Source: Cohnella fermenti (GTDB lineage Bacteria > Bacillota > Bacilli > Paenibacillales > Paenibacillaceae). Taken from it: a DNA stretch of 64,000 nucleotides. The notes beneath the pieces were generated by a model. The model saw only the letters and a program-made list of their open reading frames with translations. It was not told the origin of the DNA and ran no database searches. Below, piece after piece: positions 16,077 through 23,104 of the stretch. Both the position numbers and the translations under genes were made by a program. Every line of letters starts with the position of its first letter. Within the stretch, counting starts at the first letter, position 1. The stretch is taken from contig NZ_SSOB01000011.1 of NCBI RefSeq assembly GCF_004801405.1, forward strand, positions 124,001 through 188,000, read 5' to 3'.

Positions 16077-17624
16077 CTATTCGCGATTCTGGCCCGGACG
16101 CTTCCGATACCACGGCAGCCGCGACAATGGAGCCTCGACCTCAAGCTCGCAAGGACCGCTCACCTCGCTGCCGTCGTCGCCCAGCCATGCGCCCGGCGGG
16201 AAAACGATGCGCCTTGTCGTCGCTCCTCTCTGCAGCACCGGGGCAACGAGAACGTCGCTTCCGAGCATAAACTGATCGCTCACCCGCTCGTATCCGCCGT
16301 CGGGGAATTCGTACGCCAGATGTCGCATAATCGGCTCTCCGGTCTTGGCCGCGTGCCGGGCCAGCTCCTCGATGCAGGCGCCCATCCGTCCATGAAGCCG
16401 CGCCGCTTCCACGCACCACTCCAGATGCTGCTCGTCGAGCACTCGCCAAGGTGCCGTAGACAACTGCATCATGGGGAACAAGGCCGAGCACTGCGCATAC
16501 CGAACGAACAGCTCCTGGTCCACTTGGAAGTCGGGCTTGATCAGATCCCCATATTGTCCGCCCCCCACCATGTCTGGGCAGTTGAACGCGTAGCCGGCCA
16601 GCCCTTGCGCAAGCCCGTTCGGAACGAGGCTGGCGAGCCCGTCGGTGCCCCAACTGTGATCCTTGTCGCACAGCCGTTGGACAAGCGGCTGTCCCGCCAG
16701 CTTCCAGCAGGCCCGGTATTCGTTGAACGCGTACCGCAGGCCGAATCGGGCCCAGGCCTCGCATTGGTCGTTCGGCGTCGCCGGCGCCCAGGTGGCATCC
16801 TCCGCTTGGTAATATTGCGGATCGCCCGCATCCAGCTTGAAGCCGTCCACGCCGTAACGCTCCATAAGCCGATCCAGTTCCTCCGCGAACCAGCGGGCCG
16901 CTTCCGGATTCGTGCCGTCGAGAACGGCACTGTACCCGTTCCACCACTCGCGAATAACCGGCTTGCCGCCCGAATCGCGGATCAGGCAGCCCTTGCCCTG
17001 CAAGTCGCGGAACACTTCCCCGTCCGCGCTGATGAACGGGCTGACCCACAGCAGAACGTGGAATCCGAGTCCGTGCAGCCGATCGATCATCGCCTTCGGA
17101 TCGGGGAACCGGCCCGGGTGAAAATCAAGCGTGCCATAGTCCTCATGCCAGTTGTCGTCGATCATCAGAATTCCCGGGGGGAGTCCGTTCGCCAGAATCG
17201 CATCCGCGTACGCCAACACCTTCTCCTGGGTCGGATGATAGCTCATCTCCATCCAGGTGTTGTACTGGGGGACGGTGAAGAAGCGGACATCCGGCAGCGT
17301 TCCCGACGGCGGGAAGTACGCTTGGGACGCCTGCATAAACGCATCGCGCAGATACTTCCCCGTCTCCTCCACTCGAAGGGTTCCCTTCACTCCGTCGACG
17401 ACCAGCTCGCTTCCGTCGAAGGAATAGCGGAATGGCTGCTCCGACCAGACGGTTCTTCCCTTGCTCGAGAGCAGCAGCGAATTGGCCTGGTTATAGGCGA
17501 GATTGCCGAACAGATCCCGCTTGAACGCCCGCGCGCCGAATGGCATCTCCGTCCCGTCCGCCACCGCTCCTCCCCACCAATGCTCATCCTCCAACAGCGT
17601 CACGCGAATCGTCTCGTTGTACAT
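16077..17624 (-). CDS. Short glycoside hydrolase family 31 enzyme (alpha-glycosidase)
   Basis: Protein of 515 residues, clearly GH31 but shorter than the usual 650-800, lacking most of the C-terminal domains. The N-terminal beta-sandwich leads into a TIM barrel with GILMIDDNWH and HVLLWVSPF. The nucleophile is Asp265 in GFKLDAGD, and Asp328 in HSWGTDGL is the probable acid/base. No signal peptide, so probably cytoplasmic. GH31 includes alpha-glucosidases, alpha-xylosidases and alpha-galactosidases; the linkage cannot be read from sequence. The start at 17624 follows GGAGG. A remnant of an AraC regulator gene faces it divergently, with the intact AraC gene further on. Confidence 0.9.
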   Translation of the reverse strand: MYNETIRVTLLEDEHWWGGAVADGTEMPFGARAFKRDLFGNLAYNQANSLLLSSKGRTVWSEQPFRYSFDGSELVVDGVKGTLRVEETGKYLRDAFMQASQAYFPPSGTLPDVRFFTVPQYNTWMEMSYHPTQEKVLAYADAILANGLPPGILMIDDNWHEDYGTLDFHPGRFPDPKAMIDRLHGLGFHVLLWVSPFISADGEVFRDLQGKGCLIRDSGGKPVIREWWNGYSAVLDGTNPEAARWFAEELDRLMERYGVDGFKLDAGDPQYYQAEDATWAPATPNDQCEAWARFGLRYAFNEYRACWKLAGQPLVQRLCDKDHSWGTDGLASLVPNGLAQGLAGYAFNCPDMVGGGQYGDLIKPDFQVDQELFVRYAQCSALFPMMQLSTAPWRVLDEQHLEWCVEAARLHGRMGACIEELARHAAKTGEPIMRHLAYEFPDGGYERVSDQFMLGSDVLVAPVLQRGATTRRIVFPPGAWLGDDGSEVSGPCELEVEAPLSRLPWYRKRPGQNRE

Positions 17625-17641
17625 GGTTAACCTCCGTTTGG

Positions 17642-17680
17642 GCTCGATAGTCTGACGTTGAGCTCGATAGTCTGACGTTG
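17642..17680. repeat. 20-bp direct repeat upstream of GH31
   Basis: GCTCGATAGTCTGACGTTG occurs twice back to back at a 20-base period, immediately upstream of the GH31 ribosome site. It may be a regulator's binding pair or a simple slippage product. Confidence 0.8.
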
Positions 17681-17733
17681 GGGCCCTAGTCTGGCCCGAT
17701 CTCCTCTTCGATCTTATCGCCGGACGGAAGGTG

Positions 17734-17886
17734 GGACAATCTTAATGTTGTGCGCTATTCTATAACAGAATTGACATTCGGGGAAAGGAGAGTCCTATGC
17801 TCAAGCACACAGCCCGCGCCTTCCGCAACGACGTTCGGGCGCTCCTGGCGTCGGGCCTGATCGACGGGGGTTATCGGCGAGTTTGA
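17734..17886 (+). pseudogene. Truncated 5' copy of the AraC regulator gene with its leader
   Basis: About 130 bases match the start of the intact AraC gene at 19266-19400. The leader shares TTGTGCGCTAT and the AAGGAG site. The coding start at 17797 reads MLKHTARAFRNDVRALL against MLKPVSYAFRSDDRSIL in the intact gene. The frame ends at codon 30 (stop at 17884) in a GATCGG-rich repeat. It cannot make a regulator. Position suggests the regulator once lay here, divergent from GH31, or was duplicated together with the Rpn segment. Confidence 0.75.
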
Positions 17887-17948
17887 TCGGCAGGCGTGAT
17901 CGGAGGCGTGATCGGCGGGGGTGATCGGAGGCGTGATCGGCGGGCGTG
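17880..17948. repeat. Short GTGATCGG-type direct repeats
   Basis: GGCGTGATCGG-like words repeat about five times in the stretch where the truncated regulator copy ends. They may mark the junction where the duplicated sequence was lost. Confidence 0.6.
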
Positions 17949-18004
17949 TGCGTCATACTGGTGTGTCGGCCGTGCTGATGTGTCCGCCATCTGGTGCGCC
18001 TGCT

Positions 18005-18215
18005 CCTCCTCTGGCCGATGACTTTTGCGATTTATATGATTTTTAACATTCGCAGGCTCGATTCGGCAGGAATTGAGGCGTTTTATACGATTTTTCGCAT
18101 ATATCCGGGACTTCGCGCCGAAAGTTCCTCCATGTATGCTATTTTTCACATATAATTGCTCAATCCACCCGGTATCGGGGGTAGCGAATGTGAATTTTCA
18201 CATTCATTCCGGGCA
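18005..18215. repeat. Dispersed palindromic element, copy 1
   Basis: About 190 bases containing four imperfect stem-loops of the ATGTGATTTTTCACAT type (for example ATACGATTTTTCGCAT and AATGTGAATTTTCACATT). They are separated by linkers that align with the copy at 42745-42960, including shared CCCGGTATCGGG. There is no gene in this stretch. It lies between the truncated AraC copy and the 3' end of the Rpn gene. Confidence 0.82.
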
Positions 18216-18318
18216 TGGAGTATACGGCGGGCGCAGGTCCCCACAATAGGGTACGAAATTACGAAAAAAGCCAGCCCTCACGTTCAGGCTGACTTCGTCT
18301 GTCTCTTCCATCTTGGCA

Positions 18319-19194
18319 TTATTGCAGCGGACGCAACGCCTCTACTTCATGTGCGGAGAGTCCCGACGCTTTGGCAATGGCGTCAACATCCAACCCCATT
18401 GCCAGCAGGTTCTTCGCGATTTCCTCTGCTTTCTTTTGTTCTCCCCTTGCTTCTCCTCTTGCTTCGCCTCGTGCTTCGCCTTCCGCCCTCGCTCCCTCAA
18501 TCCGCGACTTCTCGTCGCTGAGGGCTTTCATGCGGGCGTCGTATTCCATTCTGGCTGCGGCGTTCTGACTCAAGAATTCCAACGTATCCATCGCCTTCTT
18601 CAACATCGGTTCATTCATCGCCAACACCTCCCAGTTTGATTTGTCCGCGCCTTGCAAGAACAACAGCCAATTGACCAATCCGCCTTCCTCAAGCTGCACC
18701 GCGTATTCATCAAGCTTCGTCAGTTCGATCACATGAATCTCGATATCGTCCAATAACGGAATTCCAGTATGATCTTCGCGCAGATGGAAGACGCTGTGGT
18801 AGCGGTCGTTGCTGAGGCAGGAGTAATTCAGAATGTTGATGGTCACGCATTTCTTCAGTGTATTGTAGTTGCTGCCCCTCGGAATCTGATGGAAGTACAT
18901 CTCGCTCCAATAGAACAGCGTCCGCTTCTCCATATGGTAAGGATTGAACAACTGCATCTCGATATTGATGAGCTCTCCGTCCGCCGTCTTCGCTTTAATA
19001 TCCATGATGGACAGTTTATCGTCGGGGCTGTCCGCTTCCGTATAGGGATTGAGCAGCACGATCTCTGTCAGCGGCGGCTCTCCGGCTTCCCGGAATGTGC
19101 TGTTCAGGAATGCCAGCAACACATCCTTGTTATGTTCACTTCCGAAGATTCGTTTGAAAATGACATCCACGCGGGGGTCGAGCAGTTCCTGCAT
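18319..19194 (-). CDS. Rpn family recombination-promoting nuclease / PD-(D/E)XK transposase-like protein
   Basis: Protein of 291 residues. It opens with LLDPRVDVIFKRIFGSEHNKD, the Rpn/PDDEXK_2 signature. The nuclease core continues with SIMDIKAKTADGELINIEMQL, giving the Asp and Glu-x-Gln catalytic residues. The C-terminus carries GEARGEARGEARGE, a slippage-prone repeat common in this family, then a short helical end. ATG at 19194 follows GAAGGGAG; an upstream TTG would add eight residues. Rpn proteins are DNA endonucleases that promote RecA-independent recombination in E. coli. Here the gene sits between an intact AraC gene and a truncated copy of its 5' end, suggesting a role in, or a result of, a local duplication (inference). 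Confidence 0.88.
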   Translation of the reverse strand: MQELLDPRVDVIFKRIFGSEHNKDVLLAFLNSTFREAGEPPLTEIVLLNPYTEADSPDDKLSIMDIKAKTADGELINIEMQLFNPYHMEKRTLFYWSEMYFHQIPRGSNYNTLKKCVTINILNYSCLSNDRYHSVFHLREDHTGIPLLDDIEIHVIELTKLDEYAVQLEEGGLVNWLLFLQGADKSNWEVLAMNEPMLKKAMDTLEFLSQNAAARMEYDARMKALSDEKSRIEGARAEGEARGEARGEARGEQKKAEEIAKNLLAMGLDVDAIAKASGLSAHEVEALRPLQ

Positions 19195-19265
19195 CAGCCG
19201 GCAGCTCCCTTCTTCCAATTCATTATATCACTTCGACCTGTACCGTGGAATCATTGAGACGGAGG

Positions 19266-19333
19266 GAGGGACATTCTTAAGCTTGTGCGCTATACTGTAA
19301 CAAAATTGATTCTCGGGAATGAAGGAGACCCTT
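19266..19333 (+). promoter_or_regulatory. Leader of the AraC gene, duplicated at 17734-17796
   Basis: The leader includes TTGTGCGCTATACTGTAAC and AAGGAG before the ATG at 19334. The same order of words is preserved at 17734-17796, which supports these bases being the functional promoter/leader. No clean -35/-10 pair can be assigned. Confidence 0.5.
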
Positions 19334-20203
19334 ATGCTCAAACCCGTATCCTACGCCTTCCGCAGCGATGACCGGTCGATCCTGACGCTGGACTCGATCG
19401 GCTGGCAGACGATTCATACCAAGGAGTACAGCTTCTCCGGCGAGGAGCGTCCGGATTGCGGGCATGTGATCTTCCAATATACGCTCAGCGGTATGGGATA
19501 TATCGAGGTTGACCAGACGACGCACGCTCTTCCGCCGGGAAGCGGCTTCCTGGTCAAGATTCCGAGCCGCCATCGGTACTTCTACTTGGAGTCGGAGGAG
19601 CCTTGGGAGATGATCTGGCTGAACCTGCGAGGGGACGAGGCGAATCGAATCTGGGATCTCGTGACGGAGCAGGAAGGGACCGTTATTCGGCGAGGGCATG
19701 ACTCGCCGTTGATCCGGCATTACTGGAAGCTGCTTCAGGCGATCTCGGAAGAGAAGGTGACCGACAAGTATCGGCTGTCCGCCCTCGTGTTCGAATGGAT
19801 GCTTACGCTGGTGCAATCAAGTCGGGACGCGGGCAACGAGATCAGCGCCGGCTCGAGCTCGATCGTTGATCGAACCAAGAAGTACCTGAAGGAGAACTAC
19901 GCCTCGCCCCTTACGCTGGAAGAGATCGCGAAGCAGGCCGGCATCAGCAAGCACTATCTGTGCCGGCTATTCCAGAAGGCCGAGCAGGTCTCCCCGCTTG
20001 CCTACCTGCGCGACCGCAGGGTCGAAGCGGCGCTCGCCCAGCTTCGGACGACCGATCTGCCCGTTCAGGAGATCGGCCGCCGCTGCGGCTTCGACAGCCC
20101 GAGCTACTTCGGCAAGGTTTTCCGGGAGTACATGGGCATGACTCCGAAGGACTACCGGCTGAAGAAGCTGGAGTTCCCTTATGACGCGGTTTATTACGAA
20201 TAG
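19334..20203 (+). CDS. AraC-family transcriptional regulator with cupin-like sensor domain
   Basis: Regulator of 289 residues. Residues 1 to about 150 form an AraC-type cupin (PPGSGFLVKIPSRHRYFYLE). Two helix-turn-helix motifs follow at about 185-285 (LEEIAKQAGISKHYLCRLF and IGRRCGFDSPSYFGKVFREYMGMTPKDYR). ATG at 19334 is used because AAGGAG precedes it by eight bases; an in-frame start five codons upstream overlaps that site. It probably senses a sugar and activates a nearby hydrolase such as the GH31 gene at 16077 or GH42; this is inferred from orientation and from the remnant next to GH31. Confidence 0.92.
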   Translation: MLKPVSYAFRSDDRSILTLDSIGWQTIHTKEYSFSGEERPDCGHVIFQYTLSGMGYIEVDQTTHALPPGSGFLVKIPSRHRYFYLESEEPWEMIWLNLRGDEANRIWDLVTEQEGTVIRRGHDSPLIRHYWKLLQAISEEKVTDKYRLSALVFEWMLTLVQSSRDAGNEISAGSSSIVDRTKKYLKENYASPLTLEEIAKQAGISKHYLCRLFQKAEQVSPLAYLRDRRVEAALAQLRTTDLPVQEIGRRCGFDSPSYFGKVFREYMGMTPKDYRLKKLEFPYDAVYYE

Positions 20204-20212
20204 AATGCGAAA

Positions 20213-20244
20213 GCGGCATCCTCGGCTCAGCGCCGGGATGCCGC
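20213..20244 (+). terminator. Possible terminator after the AraC gene
   Basis: GCGGCATCC pairs with GGATGCCGC around a 14-base loop, ten bases after the stop codon. Only a weak T-run follows, so confidence is moderate. Confidence 0.5.
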
Positions 20245-20250
20245 GAAGAT

Positions 20251-20533
20251 TTACTGCTCTCCGGGAAACAGAACAGCAACGATCCAGACTTCATTCCCAT
20301 GATGTTCAAAGTAAATCCTAAACCTCTTCACGACGATGCGCGACAGTCCCTCATAGGTACCGTTCCTCTTTATAAGCCTTGCTTAATATCGGATTGAAGA
20401 GTATGGCTTCTATCTCAAGAATTAATTGAGATATGAAATCTAGCGTCTCCTCGGGCTCATATTCGAAATGTTCTCCATCAACTCTTCCGGTGAATTGACC
20501 TTGTCCATTCGATGTCACCCCTGTCTTCGGCAT
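20251..20533 (-). pseudogene. Decayed RelE/ParE-toxin-like gene
   Basis: No intact frame spans this stretch, but the pieces read like one small protein. One frame gives MDKVNSPEELMENISNMSP after AGGGGTGACATCGA, then stops. The next frame continues as EETLDFISQLILEIEAILFNP. The original frame resumes near 20356 as GTYEGLSRIVVKRFRIYF ending in VWIVAVLFPGEQ. The last part resembles the C-terminal strand pair of RelE/ParE toxins. Two frame changes in 280 bases suggest a broken gene; alternatively two tiny overlapping genes exist. No partner antitoxin is evident. Confidence 0.45.
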
Positions 20534-20597
20534 TCCGCTAATTTATCCCCAGTATAACATATACCGCTTCGAATCCAGAAGTTGCCGGAAGCGCCCC

Positions 20598-21479
20598 CTA
20601 TCCCCCGAACACCGCCGAGGGAAGCCCCGTCGCGCCGACTTCCGCACAGAACAAGCCGCCGGCCTGCGGCTGGGCGTCCCGATCCTCCGCCGACAGCCCG
20701 ACTCGCGCCGTGGTGATGTACAGCTTGTCCAGTGCGGGGCCGCCGAAGGCGCAGGAGGTGACCAAGGCAGCGGGAACCGGGACGGAGAGCAGCTTGTCTC
20801 CCGTGAGCGGATTCCATCGCGACACTTGCCAGCCTCCCCAGTGGGCGATCCAGAGCATTCCGTCCGAATCGATCGTCATTCCGTCGGGATAGCCCTGGTC
20901 CTCCGGGATCGCAATCGCGATTCGGCGGCCCGAGATTGCTCCCGTCGCCAGGTCGTAATCGTAAGCGACGACCTGCCGTGTCGGCGTATCGATGTAGTAC
21001 ATCGCGCTTCCGTCCGCGCTCCACGCCAGGCCGTTCGAGCAGCCGATGCCGCCGACAAGCGTGCGGACGGCGTGCTCGGCATCCAGCGCGTACAAGGCGC
21101 CTTGGCCCGGCTTGTCGGACAAGGACATCGTTCCGGCCAAGTAACGACCGACGGGGTCGCACTTGCCGTCGTTAAACCGATTGCCCGGCTTGTCTCCTTC
21201 GACCTCGGCGAGCCGCGCCAGCTCGGCCGTCGCCGGGTTATAGGCATAGTAGCCGTCCTGCCGCGTGACCGCCCATCCGCCGGAGCGTCTCGGAACGACG
21301 GAGCTCACGAAGGAGCCGAGTTCGTGAGAGATGCCTGTGTTCGGGCGCTGCGGATCGTACTCATGGATGCGGCCTGCGACAATATCGACCCAGAGCAGAC
21401 GCTCGCTCGCAGAATCCCATACCGGCCCCTCGCCCAGCTCCGCCTTCGTGTCGTGAACCAACCATAGCTTCGTCGTCAT
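20598..21479 (-). CDS. SMP-30/gluconolactonase family lactonase
   Basis: Six-bladed propeller enzyme of 293 residues that opens sugar lactones to sugar acids. Metal-binding positions are recognisable: Glu in ELGEGPVWD, Asn in RFNDGKCDPVGR, Asn in GCSNGLAWSADG and Asp in YPDGMTIDSDG. No signal peptide, so cytoplasmic. The start at 21479 follows AGAGGG. Its promoter region shares a conserved block (23 of 26 bases) with the dehydratase operon at 23105, so the two are probably induced together: dehydrogenase product to lactone, lactone to acid (this enzyme), acid to 2-keto-3-deoxy acid (dehydratase). Substrate not determined. Confidence 0.92.
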   Translation of the reverse strand: MTTKLWLVHDTKAELGEGPVWDSASERLLWVDIVAGRIHEYDPQRPNTGISHELGSFVSSVVPRRSGGWAVTRQDGYYAYNPATAELARLAEVEGDKPGNRFNDGKCDPVGRYLAGTMSLSDKPGQGALYALDAEHAVRTLVGGIGCSNGLAWSADGSAMYYIDTPTRQVVAYDYDLATGAISGRRIAIAIPEDQGYPDGMTIDSDGMLWIAHWGGWQVSRWNPLTGDKLLSVPVPAALVTSCAFGGPALDKLYITTARVGLSAEDRDAQPQAGGLFCAEVGATGLPSAVFGG

Positions 21480-21533
21480 GACAGCCCTCTTTTCCCAATA
21501 AATGATTTAAACGTAACACGATTCGCGCAACCC

Positions 21534-21559
21534 GCTCAAGGCGTCTCGCTTGTATACAT
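21534..21559 (-). promoter_or_regulatory. Conserved promoter/operator block upstream of the lactonase
   Basis: Reading the minus strand, ATGTATACAAGCGAGAC continues to CCTTGAGC. It matches 23 of 26 bases at 23026-23051. TG-TATACA looks like an extended -10. CAAG and CTTG eight bases apart form an inverted repeat suited to a dimeric GntR repressor. The block ends about 55 bases before the start codon, nearly the same distance as at the other site. Confidence 0.7.
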
Positions 21560-21574
21560 GAGAGTTGCCGGGCG

Positions 21575-22255
21575 CTACTGCCAGGTCATCTTGAGCAATC
21601 GCAAGTAGTCGAACAGCGCGAGCCGGTACGCCTCGAAGTTCAGGCCGACAGCACGAATCAACTCTGCGACCTGCTCTTGCGCCTGAAGGCGATAAGGGGC
21701 GTGCCACCGCCTGTCGTTCCGGCTCCAGTACAGCCGCGAAGTCGCGTTGCGATAGGTATTCGCCATCTCGGCGTTGTTGTTGAGGGAGATCAGCCTTCCG
21801 AGCAGCTCGTGCTCGAACGCGATGAGGTCTCCCGGGCCGGCATTGAATGAATGGGTGGCATCCTCATGACCGGAACCTCCTCCCGAAGCTCCGTAAGCCC
21901 CGCCGCCAAGAGCCTGGAATCGCTCCGCCAGCTCGCGCGACAGCTCCTTCAGCCCCCTCTCCCTCGAGACATGCGCGCTGCCGACGGAGAACAACGCCAT
22001 GGAAGCGACGACTTCGAGCAGATCCCCGATTCGCTGCGACGAGGAGTCGAGAACGAGAACGCCGTGCTTGGAGGCGATGCGGACGAAGCCTTCGAGCTCC
22101 AATTGCTGAAGCGCCGCCCTCACGGGCGTTCGGCTCATGTCGAGCTCCCGGGCGAGATGGACTTCCGAAGTGACCGCTCCCTTCGGAAGGTCGCCGCTCT
22201 CAATCTTGGCCAGAATCTGGCCGTACGCCTGCTGGCGCAACGTCGGACGAGCCAT
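21575..22255 (-). CDS. GntR-family regulator (FadR/FCD subgroup)
   Basis: Regulator of 226 residues. The N-terminal winged helix-turn-helix includes VTSEVHLARELDMSRTPVRAALQQLELEGFV (about 25-60), and a helical FCD-type ligand domain follows. The start is ATG 22255 behind GGAGGGGAG. A Gly/Ser-rich stretch near residue 130 is unusual for FCD domains. It is divergent from a second GntR gene (22345), with 89 bases between them. Candidate ligands are sugar acids of the neighbouring pathway; candidate operators are the blocks at 21534 and 23026. Confidence 0.88.
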   Translation of the reverse strand: MARPTLRQQAYGQILAKIESGDLPKGAVTSEVHLARELDMSRTPVRAALQQLELEGFVRIASKHGVLVLDSSSQRIGDLLEVVASMALFSVGSAHVSRERGLKELSRELAERFQALGGGAYGASGGGSGHEDATHSFNAGPGDLIAFEHELLGRLISLNNNAEMANTYRNATSRLYWSRNDRRWHAPYRLQAQEQVAELIRAVGLNFEAYRLALFDYLRLLKMTWQ

Positions 22256-22344
22256 CCCGCTCTCCCCTCCTTCCCGAATCGATCGACTGTCGAGTATGAT
22301 TATCATGATAGAACAAGTAGCGAGGGAAAGGAAGATCGCAATCC

Positions 22345-22980
22345 ATGTCCATGGGCGAACCGACGCTGAGAGACCGGGCCTATCAACGCATCAAGAGAAG
22401 CATTGTCGAAGGGGAGTGGGACGGCGGAACGTTCCTGTCGGAGAAGTGGCTGAGCGAGAAGCTGCAGATGAGCAAAACCCCCATTCGCTCGGCGCTGGAC
22501 CGGCTGGAGATGATGGGGCTCGTTAAGCTGGTGCCGAACCAGGGGTTCGTCATTCAGGAGATTTCGCTTAAGCGCATCCTCGACATCTACGAGCTGAGGC
22601 TGTCGCTCGAGACGTTCGCGGTCAGCCGCCTGACCGGCCGAATGGACAGGACGTTCTTCGACATTCTCGACGCCAATCTGGAGAAGCAGGCCGACGCGGT
22701 TCGGCGGCAAGACATTATCGGATACGTGGAGCTGGACCGGCAATTCCACGAAGCGATTATCGCGGGGATGGACAACGAGGAATATGCGGAGGCCGCCTCC
22801 CGAATGCAGGACAAGTTCCTTCTGGCGGTTCGGACCACCTTCTACAAGAATAAGGAGCGCTTATGGGGCAGCCTGGATGAGCATCGGCAGATCCGGAACG
22901 CGCTTGCGGGCACCGATCCGGCGCTCAGCGAACGGCTGGTTCGAAGCCATATCGAATTCGTGAAGCAGATTATGCTCTGA
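22345..22980 (+). CDS. GntR-family regulator (FadR/FCD subgroup)
   Basis: Regulator of 211 residues. The winged helix-turn-helix spans about 10-70 with FLSEKWLSEKLQMSKTPIRSALDRL. The FCD helical domain has the ELRLSLETFAVSRL, ELDRQFHEAII and LDEHRQIRNAL motifs that supply metal and effector ligands (Asp, His, His). The start may be 22345 or the second ATG at 22351. It is divergent from the other GntR gene and sits about 125 bases before the dehydratase operon. One of the two is likely the pathway repressor; which one cannot be told. Confidence 0.9.
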   Translation: MSMGEPTLRDRAYQRIKRSIVEGEWDGGTFLSEKWLSEKLQMSKTPIRSALDRLEMMGLVKLVPNQGFVIQEISLKRILDIYELRLSLETFAVSRLTGRMDRTFFDILDANLEKQADAVRRQDIIGYVELDRQFHEAIIAGMDNEEYAEAASRMQDKFLLAVRTTFYKNKERLWGSLDEHRQIRNALAGTDPALSERLVRSHIEFVKQIML

Positions 22981-22992
22981 TGATGTATGGCT

Positions 22993-23051
22993 GTTGATGT
23001 TGATGTTGATGTTGATGTGATATTGATGTATACAAGTGAGACATCTTGAGC
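22993..23051 (+). promoter_or_regulatory. Promoter and operator of the sugar-acid operon with TTGATG repeats
   Basis: A TGTTGA hexanucleotide run (about 22993-23017) offers TTGATG hexamers every six bases. The one at 23006-23011 is 17 bases from the extended -10 TGTATACA (TATACA 23029-23034). Overlapping and following it, ATGTATACAAGTGAGAC and TCTTGAGC (to 23051) repeat the block found before the lactonase gene. A repressor bound here would cover the -10 and start site. Confidence 0.65.
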
Positions 23052-23104
23052 ATCTAATCGCCCCCGTGCTACCTTAAACTCATCCTAGCATGGGGGTTGG
23101 TCGC

